Shown: positions 51,153 through 60,316 of the stretch, piece after piece
Numbering within the stretch: position 1 is the first letter of the stretch
How the letters are laid out: every line of letters starts with the position of its first letter
Assembly (NCBI GenBank): GCA_000173575.1
Contig: ABYL01000033.1
Span: 1-60,316, forward strand
Source of the DNA: Burkholderia sp. H160
Lineage (GTDB): Bacteria > Pseudomonadota > Gammaproteobacteria > Burkholderiales > Burkholderiaceae
Direction of reading: 5' to 3'
Length of the DNA: 60,316 nucleotides
Notes under the pieces: generated by a model
What the model was told of the DNA's origin: nothing
The model's database searches: none
Seen by the model: only the letters and a program-made list of their open reading frames with translations
Position numbers and translations under genes: made by a program

Positions 51153-52028
51153 TCACGGCATACGGTTTGCCGATATTGGAGGTTGGCGGGAAGCGTGCGC
51201 CGCGAGCAACTGCTGATGACGTGCCTCGGTGGCGTCGTCGGCGGGGAACATGCATTCGACGCGCAGTTCCTGCGCGGCCACGTTTTGCGGTGTGCCCACG
51301 GTCGTGACCATCGAGAAATAGCGCAGCACCACGCCATTGCTGACGAAGCCTAGCGGAATCATCGGCAGCGTGGCGTGCGTCGTGGAAGACCCAGGATGCT
51401 TCTTCCAGTCGCGCGGCACATCGGGATACGCGAGCAGTTCATCGAGCAGGCGCTTCGTGTTGTCACCGACCACATGACCGACCGACTCGCGATACACCCG
51501 TTGCAGCAGGCTGCGCGCGACCTCCTCCCAGTCGGCGACGAATGGGCGCATGCCGTGCGGATCGAAGATCAGATGCAGCATGTTGCGCGGGCCTTCACGC
51601 GCGGCCATGTCGATGAAACAGTTGAAGAAGCGCGGTGCCGAGTCGTTGCTCATCAGCACGTTCCAGTCGCGGTCCATCACGAGCGCCGGAAACGGTTCGT
51701 GCTGGCGCACGACCCGTTCGAGCGCGCGCACCACGCCGTGCATTTCCTGGGCATTCCACGGCGCCTCCGAATAGATCGGCGCATAACCGGCGGCAAGCAG
51801 CAGCGCATTGCGTTCGCGCAGCGGCACGTCGAGGGTTTGAGCAAGAGTGAGCAGCGTGTCGCGGCCCGGCACGCTGCGCCCGCTTTCGATGAAGCTGATC
51901 TGCCGCTGCGAGATGCCGGCGTCGAGCGACAGATCGAGCTGACTCACGCCACGCACGTCACGCCAATAGCGCAACAGACTGCCGAGATCACCGGCCTGCA
52001 TTTTCGGATCGTGACTCGTGACGTTCAT
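51153..52028 (-). CDS. XRE-family regulator with MmyB-like sensor domain
   Basis: 291 residues. N-terminal HTH_XRE (LRYWRDVRGVSQLDLSLDAG, then SQRQISFIESGRSVPGRDTL) followed by the MmyB-like ligand-binding PAS-type domain (PALVMDRDWNVLMSNDSAPRF). This class binds small hydrophobic molecules. It follows the AhpD-like gene by 37 bp in the same direction and probably regulates it and the divergent zinc dehydrogenase. The ATG has GAGGAGGGAAATGCG upstream. Confidence 0.93.
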   Translation of the reverse strand: MNVTSHDPKMQAGDLGSLLRYWRDVRGVSQLDLSLDAGISQRQISFIESGRSVPGRDTLLTLAQTLDVPLRERNALLLAAGYAPIYSEAPWNAQEMHGVVRALERVVRQHEPFPALVMDRDWNVLMSNDSAPRFFNCFIDMAAREGPRNMLHLIFDPHGMRPFVADWEEVARSLLQRVYRESVGHVVGDNTKRLLDELLAYPDVPRDWKKHPGSSTTHATLPMIPLGFVSNGVVLRYFSMVTTVGTPQNVAAQELRVECMFPADDATEARHQQLLAAHASRQPPISANRMP

Positions 52029-52065
52029 CGCATTTCCCTCCTCTTGATGCCTGAACAGGATTGCT

Positions 52066-52623
52066 TCAGCGTGTGGGCGCCTGCCACGCGAATTCCTCGA
52101 ACTGCGCTTCGAGCGGCGGCTCGGTCACGCTGCCGGTGTAGTTCGTGATCGTCGATGCGGCGACCACTGCGACCACCTCGAGAATCTGCTCCGCGCTGAA
52201 CCCCGCCGCGACGAAGCGTTGCCGGTCCTCGTCGGTCAGGCGCCCGCGCTTTTCGATCAGCGTGCGCGCGAGCGTCGACAGCGCAGCGAGCTTCGCGTCG
52301 CCGGGCACGCCGCCGTGGCGGATCGCTTCGACATCGGCGCGAGGCAGGCCCGCCTGCAACCCGAGCGCAGTATGAAACGCGACCGCCCATTCGCTCGCGT
52401 TCGTGACGGCGTTGGTGAGCAGAAGCGTCTGGATCTCCGGTTCCGTCAGACTGCTCGCATGCACGCGCTCGAACAGGCCGATAAAGCCGTTGATCAGCAC
52501 CGGTGAAGCCGCCATCTTGGCGGCGATGTTCGGAATCATGCCGAACGCCTGTTGCAGCTTCTGGAGCACGGGCTTCGATTGCGCGGGAGCCGACTCGATC
52601 GTGTGAACGGGATAGCTGGACAT
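52066..52623 (-). CDS. Carboxymuconolactone decarboxylase (AhpD-like) family protein
   Basis: 185 residues from ATG 52623 with AAGGAGAGA upstream. The CMD fold is clear (LTEPEIQTLLLTNAVTNASE then AVAFHTALG). The CxxC pair that makes AhpD a peroxidase reductant is absent: the conserved position reads NASEWAVAFH. It may therefore act without thiol chemistry. It is paired with the XRE regulator and is divergent from the zinc dehydrogenase at 52818. Confidence 0.9.
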   Translation of the reverse strand: MSSYPVHTIESAPAQSKPVLQKLQQAFGMIPNIAAKMAASPVLINGFIGLFERVHASSLTEPEIQTLLLTNAVTNASEWAVAFHTALGLQAGLPRADVEAIRHGGVPGDAKLAALSTLARTLIEKRGRLTDEDRQRFVAAGFSAEQILEVVAVVAASTITNYTGSVTEPPLEAQFEEFAWQAPTR

Positions 52624-52817
52624 GGTATCTCTCCTTGACATGTGCGCCATCGAAGCGACGGCGCGGTAGTCGAAGAGTAAAGGCGGCCGCGCGGCGCGCC
52701 AATTACATCGGATGTCATCGTCCAGCGGCTTCTTTCTGGCGAGTCCATTGCACGCGGACTATCATGTTTGGGCTTGTTCCCCTCTTGTCCCGTTCATCAC
52801 TGGAAAGGAAGAACATC

Positions 52818-53834
52818 ATGCCCACCATGAAAGCAGTCGAAGTGAAGCAGGCCGGCGGCCCACTCGAACTGGTCGAGCGCGCCGTGCCCGAACCGGGTGC
52901 GGGTCATGTGCGAATCAGGGTCCATGCTTGCGGCATTTGTCATAGCGATTCGATGACCAAGGAAGGCCAGTGGCCAGGCCTGAACTATCCGCGGGTGCCC
53001 GGGCACGAAATCGCGGGCGTGATCGATGCGGTGGGCGCGGAGGTCGAGGGCTGGCAGGCAGGTCAGCGTGTCGGCGTCGGCTGGCACGGCGGACATTGCG
53101 GTAAATGCGAACACTGCCGCCGGGGCGACTTCGTGCTGTGCAAGTACGCCCTCATCCCCGGCATCAGCTATGACGGCGGTTACGCCGAATACATGGTGGC
53201 GCCGGTCGAAGCGTTGGCGCGCATCCCCGACGATCTGTCCGATGTCGATGCCGCGCCGCTGCTCTGCGCGGGCATCACGACCTTCAACGCAATACGCAAT
53301 AGCGGCGCGCGCGCCGGTGACGTGGTCGCGATTCTCGGTATCGGCGGCCTCGGTCATCTTGGCGTGCAGTTCGCGCGCAAGATGGGTTTTCGCACCGTGG
53401 CGATCGCGCGCGGACAGGACAAGGCGCCGCTCGCAAAGCAACTCGGCGCGCATCACTACATCGACAGCAAAACGGAAAACGTCGCCGAGGCGTTGCAGGC
53501 ACTGGGCGGCGCGAAGCTGATACTGGCCACGGTGACGAGCGGCAAGGCGATGACCGCTACGCTCGGCGGCCTCGGCCTGAACGGCAAGCTCGTGATGGTC
53601 GGCGTTTCCGAAGAGCCAGTCGAAGTGCCGATCGTGCAATTCGTGATGGGACGCAACTCGGTGCAAGGCTGGCCCTCCGGGACCTCGGCCGATTCGCAGG
53701 ACACGCTCGCGTTCAGCGCGCTAAGCGGCGTCAAGCCGATGATCGAGGAGTATCCGCTCGCCGAGGCAGCGCAGGCCTACGACCGGATGATGGGCGGCCA
53801 CGCGCGTTTCCGGGTGGTGTTGAAGACGGCTTGA
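52818..53834 (+). CDS. Zinc-dependent alcohol dehydrogenase (CPP20-like)
   Basis: 338 residues, ATG 52818 with AAGGAAG upstream; the longer frame to 52503 crosses the divergent gene and is rejected. Catalytic ligands: Cys in GICHSD, His in GHEIAG. Structural cysteines: CGKCEHCRRGDFVLC, complete. Rossmann motif GIGGLGHLGVQ. Medium-chain dehydrogenase close to the aldehyde-reducing cinnamyl/propanol-preferring type. It converges with katG across a shared terminator. Confidence 0.94.
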   Translation: MPTMKAVEVKQAGGPLELVERAVPEPGAGHVRIRVHACGICHSDSMTKEGQWPGLNYPRVPGHEIAGVIDAVGAEVEGWQAGQRVGVGWHGGHCGKCEHCRRGDFVLCKYALIPGISYDGGYAEYMVAPVEALARIPDDLSDVDAAPLLCAGITTFNAIRNSGARAGDVVAILGIGGLGHLGVQFARKMGFRTVAIARGQDKAPLAKQLGAHHYIDSKTENVAEALQALGGAKLILATVTSGKAMTATLGGLGLNGKLVMVGVSEEPVEVPIVQFVMGRNSVQGWPSGTSADSQDTLAFSALSGVKPMIEEYPLAEAAQAYDRMMGGHARFRVVLKTA

Positions 53835-53883
53835 TTCGTCGAGATAGACGCACTCCGTCCGGGATCCGACAATTCGCGCGCAT

Positions 53884-53923
53884 AAAAAACGGTGCGGTCC
53901 CCGGTTTCCGGGCGACCGCACCG
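53884..53923 (-). terminator. Intrinsic terminator after katG
   Basis: CGGTGCGGTC and GACCGCACCG form a perfect 10-bp stem. On the minus strand it is followed by TTTTTT, giving a good rho-independent terminator for katG. It also lies between the convergent dehydrogenase and katG genes and may stop both. Confidence 0.88.
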
Positions 53924-53991
53924 CGCGTTGAAGCACCATCCTTAAAACGAGGTGACAGGCGGCGAGCAAACGCTCGCCGCATCGGCTTCAC

Positions 53992-56793
<2,802 letters not shown>

Positions 56794-58026
56794 GTGTCCA
56801 AAGCTGCCCCGAACGCTGAGCTCGCCACCGTCCAGCCCGTCGAATCGCTCGTCGTGCCGGAATTGCTCGATGGCCGCGACGGCACCAATCGCGGCGCGAT
56901 CGACAGCTCGCAGCTGTCGGCGCGCAACGATCTCGACGCCGTGCGCGCGTGGCTCTCCAATTACGCGGACACCAAAACCACTTTCGACAACTACCGCAAG
57001 GAAGCCGAGCGCCTCCTGCTGTGGGCGGTCGTGCAGCTCGGCAAGCCGCTCTCGTCGCTCACGCACGAAGATCTGCTGCTGTTCAAGGCGTTCATCGCCG
57101 ATCCGCAGCCGGCCGCGCGCTGGGTGTCGGCGAACGGGGGCAAGTACGCGCGCGGCGACCAGCGCTGGCGGCCGTTCAACGGGCCGCTGTCGCCGGCCAG
57201 CCAGCGCCAGGCGCTGATCATCCTGAACGCGATGTTCACGTGGCTCGTCAACGCCGGCTATCTGCGCGGCAATCCGATGGCGCTGTTGCGGCAACGCGCG
57301 AAGCGTTCGGCGCCGCGCGTCACGCGCTATCTGTCGACCTCGCTGTGGGACGAAGTCAAACTTTTCGTCGAGCAACTGCCGCAAGACACCGACGCGCAAC
57401 GTGCGTATTACGCGCGCTGCCGCTGGCTGACCACGCTGTTCTATCTGCAAGGCATGCGCATTTCCGAAGTCGCCGGTGGGCAGATGGGCCAGTTCTTCAG
57501 ACGGCTCGGCGCCGACGGTCAGGACCAGTGGTGGCTCGAAACGCTCGGCAAGGGCGACAAGGAGCGCATCGTGCCGGTGTCGGCCGAGCTGGTTCAGGAG
57601 TTGCGCAGCTACCGGACGCTGAACGGCCTGGCCGCGCTGCCGACCCGCGCCGAGGAGACGCCGCTCGTGCTGCCGTTCAAGGGCCGCAACCGCTGCCTGT
57701 CGCGCTCGGCGATTCACGACGCGATCAAGGGCATCTTCGCGGGCGCGGCCATGTGGCTGCGGGCACGCGGTCCCGAATTCGCCGATCGCGCCGACGAGCT
57801 CGAGCGCGCCTCGGCGCACTGGCTGCGGCATACGGCCGGTTCGCATCAGGCCGACGGCGGCGTCGATCTGCGCACGATCCGCGACAATCTCGGCCACGTC
57901 TCGCTGAATACGACCAGCCTTTACCTGCACACCGAGGACGACGCGCGGCATACCGAGACCGTTAATCGGCATCGGATGAACTGGGGCGATGCGAAGTCGA
58001 AAGAGGACAACGCGGGCGGCACTTAA
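56794..58026 (+). CDS. Tyrosine recombinase / phage-integrase-family protein
   Basis: About 410 residues from GTG 56794, which lies 11 bases after GAGGAG; the alternative GTG at 56782 overlaps that ribosome site. The N-terminal SAM-like core-binding domain covers about residues 45-165. The catalytic domain has Arg in GMRISEVAG, Lys in TLGKGDKERIV, HWLRHTAG, GHVSLNTTSLYLH with the Tyr nucleophile. All catalytic residues are kept. No tRNA gene, attachment repeat or phage gene is seen beside it, so it may be a resident recombinase and not a marker of a recent island. Confidence 0.92.
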   Translation: MSKAAPNAELATVQPVESLVVPELLDGRDGTNRGAIDSSQLSARNDLDAVRAWLSNYADTKTTFDNYRKEAERLLLWAVVQLGKPLSSLTHEDLLLFKAFIADPQPAARWVSANGGKYARGDQRWRPFNGPLSPASQRQALIILNAMFTWLVNAGYLRGNPMALLRQRAKRSAPRVTRYLSTSLWDEVKLFVEQLPQDTDAQRAYYARCRWLTTLFYLQGMRISEVAGGQMGQFFRRLGADGQDQWWLETLGKGDKERIVPVSAELVQELRSYRTLNGLAALPTRAEETPLVLPFKGRNRCLSRSAIHDAIKGIFAGAAMWLRARGPEFADRADELERASAHWLRHTAGSHQADGGVDLRTIRDNLGHVSLNTTSLYLHTEDDARHTETVNRHRMNWGDAKSKEDNAGGT

Positions 58027-58327
58027 GCGCGTCGGGATCCCGGGCAGTAATTCGCTTATTTTTCCAGCCAACACTGCGAGCGGCCACGGCGCCCCCGCAC
58101 ACCGCTCTCCCGCCAATCCCACCCCATTGCCCGCTAGAATTGCCGGCTTTGCCCGCGTCGGGCGCCGCCGCAAGGCAAAATACGGGTTTTGCGCGCGCCG
58201 CAGGCGTTGCCGCCCGCGCGCAGACCCGCTACACCACAGCCCCGCCCCGCCCGTCAGCGCTTCGCTGCCCGGCGACCACGGCGCGGCAAGGACCGCTCGT
58301 CCCTAACAGAGCAGATCAGGAGCCTTT
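58027..58327. other. GC-rich intergenic region before the DUF2760/Hsp70 pair
   Basis: About 300 bp with no gene and no clear hairpin terminator. Short frames here are GC-rich noise. The promoter of the DUF2760/Hsp70 operon must lie within it; a heat-shock or housekeeping -10 was not recognised. Confidence 0.5.
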
Positions 58328-58918
58328 ATGAGCGATTCGAACCCATCCTTTCTCGGCCGGATTTCCCTGGCCGTGGGCACGTTTTTCCGCATTCTCGGCA
58401 ATGGCGAGTTCGCCGCCGACGTGCTGCGCCTGCGCAACGGCGAGAAGATCGGCGCGGCCCCGGCGGCCGCCCCCGCCGCTGCGACACCCGCACCCGCTGC
58501 GCAACCGAAGCCACAACCCGCACCGGTGCTGAAAGAAGCCACCCCCGATGCCGCGCTGCAACTGCTCGGCCTGCTGCAACGCGACGCGCGCTTCATCGAT
58601 TTCGTCGAGGAAGACATCAAGGGCTATAGCGACGCCGACATCGGCGCGGCCGCGCGGCTCGTGCACGAAGGCTGCCGCGCGACGCTGCGCGAGCACTTCA
58701 CGATCCGTCCGGTGCGCGACGAAGCCGAAGGCAGCCGCGTGACGCTGCCCCAAGGCTTCGACGCGAGCTCCGTCCGTCTGACCGGCAACGTCGTCGGCAG
58801 CGCGCCGTTTAGCGGCAGCATCAGCCATCGCGGCTGGCGCGTCGACGACGTGCGTCTGCCGAAGCTCGCGGACGGCCATAACGCAAAGGTCATCGCACCG
58901 GCGGAGGTGGAGCTATGA
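58328..58918 (+). CDS. DUF2760-domain protein
   Basis: 196 residues, ATG 58328 with CAGGAGCC upstream. A short N-terminal hydrophobic/helical part is followed by an Ala/Pro linker (about residues 42-65) and the DUF2760 domain (LQLLGLLQRDARFIDFVEED, then a strand-rich end with RGWRVDDVRLP). Its stop overlaps the ATG of the Hsp70-like gene. DUF2760 proteins are regularly paired with Hsp70 paralogs; the role is unknown, possibly a cochaperone. Confidence 0.9.
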   Translation: MSDSNPSFLGRISLAVGTFFRILGNGEFAADVLRLRNGEKIGAAPAAAPAAATPAPAAQPKPQPAPVLKEATPDAALQLLGLLQRDARFIDFVEEDIKGYSDADIGAAARLVHEGCRATLREHFTIRPVRDEAEGSRVTLPQGFDASSVRLTGNVVGSAPFSGSISHRGWRVDDVRLPKLADGHNAKVIAPAEVEL

Positions 58919-60316
58919 GCGACGCACGCTATTCGATCGGCATCGACCTCGGTACCACACACTGCGCGCTGTCCTACGTGGACACGCACGCGAGCGACGG
59001 CGAGAAAACCACCCAGGACGTGCTGCCGATCGCGCAGCTCACGGGCGCCGGCGCAATCGACAACCTGCCGCTGTTGCCGTCGTTCCTGTACCTGCCCCAT
59101 CCTGACGAACTGGCCTCTGGCGATCTCTACCTGCCGTGGACCGGCCAGCGTGAATTCGCGGTCGGCGAATTCGCGCGCAGCCGTGGCGCCGGCACGCCGA
59201 TCCGGCTCGTGTCGAGCGCGAAAAGCTGGTTGTGCCATCCGGGCGTCGACCGTCGCGCGGACATTCTGCCGAACGACGCGCCGCCTGAAGTCACGCGCGT
59301 GTCGCCGCTCGAAAGCTCGGTGCGCTATCTGACGCACCTGCGCGAGGCGTGGGACCACGTGCATCCGGACGCGCCGTTCGGCGAGCAGGACGTGACGGTG
59401 ACGATCCCCGCGTCGTTCGACCCCGCCGCGCGCGAGCTGACCGCGGAAGCCGCCGAGGCCGCCGGTTTCACGCGCATGACGTTGCTCGAAGAACCGCAGG
59501 CGGCGCTCTATAGCTGGATCCAGAAGAGCGGCGGCCAGTGGCGCAAGCAGGTCAAGGTCGGTGACATCATCCTCGTCGTCGACGTCGGCGGCGGCACGAC
59601 CGACCTGTCGCTGATCGCGGTGATCGAGCGCGACGGCAATCTCGAACTGCATCGCGTCGCGGTCGGCGATCACATTCTGCTCGGCGGCGACAACATGGAC
59701 CTCGCGCTCGCGCACGTGGTCGCACGCAAGCTGGCCGCACAAGGCACCCAGGCCGACGCGTGGCAACTGCGCGCGCTCACCTATGCGTGCCGCGCGGCGA
59801 AGGAGACGCTGCTCAGCGACCCCGCCACCGACACCGTGCCGCTCGTCGTGCCGAGCCGCGGCTCGAAGCTGATCGGCGGCTCGATCCGCACCGAGCTGAC
59901 GCGCGACGAACTCACACAGACGATCCTCGACGGCTTCTTCCCGCAGGTCGACAGCGCCGCGCGTCCGGTGAGCCGCGCGCGGGTGGGTCTGACGCAGCTC
60001 GGTCTGCCGTATGCGCAGGACGCCGGCATCACGCGGCATCTGGCGGCGTTCCTCGGCCGTCAGGTCGGCGCGCTGGCCGAACTCGAAGGGCTGCGTGAGC
60101 ACGTCGCGCCAGACGCGAGCTTCCTGCATCCGACCGCGGTGCTGTTCAACGGCGGCGTGTTCAAGTCGACGCTGCTGGTCGGGCGCATCATGGATACGCT
60201 CAACGGCTGGCTCGCGGCCGAAGGCGCGGCGCCCGCCCGTCTGCTTGAAGGCGCGGACCTCGATCTGGCGGTGGCGCGCGGCGCGGCCTACTACGGCTAC
60301 GTGCGCCGTGGCCGCG
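58915..60316 (+). CDS. Hsp70 (DnaK)-family protein, 3' end outside window
   Basis: 467 codons are present and the frame is open at the end of the window. The actin-like ATPase domain has the phosphate-1 motif GIDLGTTHCALSYV, the phosphate-2 motif VVDVGGGTTDLSLIA and the hinge EEPQAALYSW; the adenosine region NGGVFKS is near the end. Inserts relative to DnaK mark it as a paralog of the HscC-like or YegD-like group. The start overlaps the DUF2760 stop (ATGA), so the two are translationally coupled. The substrate-binding domain is not visible. Confidence 0.93.
   Translation, partial: MSDARYSIGIDLGTTHCALSYVDTHASDGEKTTQDVLPIAQLTGAGAIDNLPLLPSFLYLPHPDELASGDLYLPWTGQREFAVGEFARSRGAGTPIRLVSSAKSWLCHPGVDRRADILPNDAPPEVTRVSPLESSVRYLTHLREAWDHVHPDAPFGEQDVTVTIPASFDPAARELTAEAAEAAGFTRMTLLEEPQAALYSWIQKSGGQWRKQVKVGDIILVVDVGGGTTDLSLIAVIERDGNLELHRVAVGDHILLGGDNMDLALAHVVARKLAAQGTQADAWQLRALTYACRAAKETLLSDPATDTVPLVVPSRGSKLIGGSIRTELTRDELTQTILDGFFPQVDSAARPVSRARVGLTQLGLPYAQDAGITRHLAAFLGRQVGALAELEGLREHVAPDASFLHPTAVLFNGGVFKSTLLVGRIMDTLNGWLAAEGAAPARLLEGADLDLAVARGAAYYGYVRRGR

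Noticed and set aside
58624-60129. 501-residue minus-strand frame opposite the Hsp70 gene
   Set aside because: The Hsp70 frame has both phosphate motifs. The antisense frame is Arg-rich and featureless.

Overview
The window is typical of a Burkholderia/Paraburkholderia-type betaproteobacterial chromosome. It is GC-rich with strong third-position GC in the real genes, has dense two-component and MarR/LysR/XRE regulation, and its gene families read as that group (AcoR-type sigma54 activator, DUF2760/Hsp70 pair, EmrAB-NodT efflux). This assignment rests on protein resemblance read by eye, not on a search.

Layout. 1-8006: a 5'-truncated hybrid histidine kinase, a convergent sensor kinase/NarL-type regulator pair, four small hypothetical genes with repeated palindromes between two of them, and a chemotaxis receptor. 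8376-23839 (minus strand) is the metabolic centrepiece: a soluble di-iron propane-type monooxygenase locus. It has hydroxylase large subunit, reductase, hydroxylase small subunit, coupling protein, amidohydrolase, DUF59 protein, a dedicated GroEL, an Nramp metal transporter and an AcoR/MimR-type sigma54 activator. Upstream in the same orientation lies a second unit: zinc alcohol dehydrogenase, COG0523 (CobW) GTPase, WD40 protein and a small protein. Both units have a clear GG-N10-GC sigma54 promoter, and both carry the same 17-bp inverted-repeat element about 105-150 bp further upstream. The expected route is alkane to secondary alcohol to ketone, with an unusually complete set of metal-supply and maturation genes.

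24248-26926: a basic ribbon-helix-helix protein, a zinc-ribbon protein, NnrU, RidA and a small HMA-like protein. 26904-32170 is an accessory region. It holds gene fragments, a strongly foldable candidate RNA, a frameshifted gene, an AT-richer module (beta-sandwich adapter-like protein, GH24 muramidase, exported LprI-like candidate inhibitor, exported small proteins) resembling a type VI secretion cargo/immunity cassette, and then a graveyard of MFS, LysR, NodT and AraC fragments around an intact mug gene.

32167-37717: an EmrB/MarR/NodT/EmrA efflux cluster plus a second MarR, linked by TCAGATA-containing operator-like sites. 37912-41373: VOC protein, an atypical SDR, LysR and nitronate monooxygenase. 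41769-49505: cytochrome b561, beta-CASP hydrolase, Hsp20, zinc alcohol dehydrogenase, cytochrome P450, ornithine carbamoyltransferase and carbamate kinase. Two FNR/ANR-type boxes suggest a low-oxygen stress set. 49541-60316: a RES/Xre toxin-antitoxin pair, an unrecognised protein, XRE regulator, AhpD-like protein, zinc alcohol dehydrogenase, KatG, a tyrosine recombinase, DUF2760 protein and an Hsp70-like protein cut by the window end.
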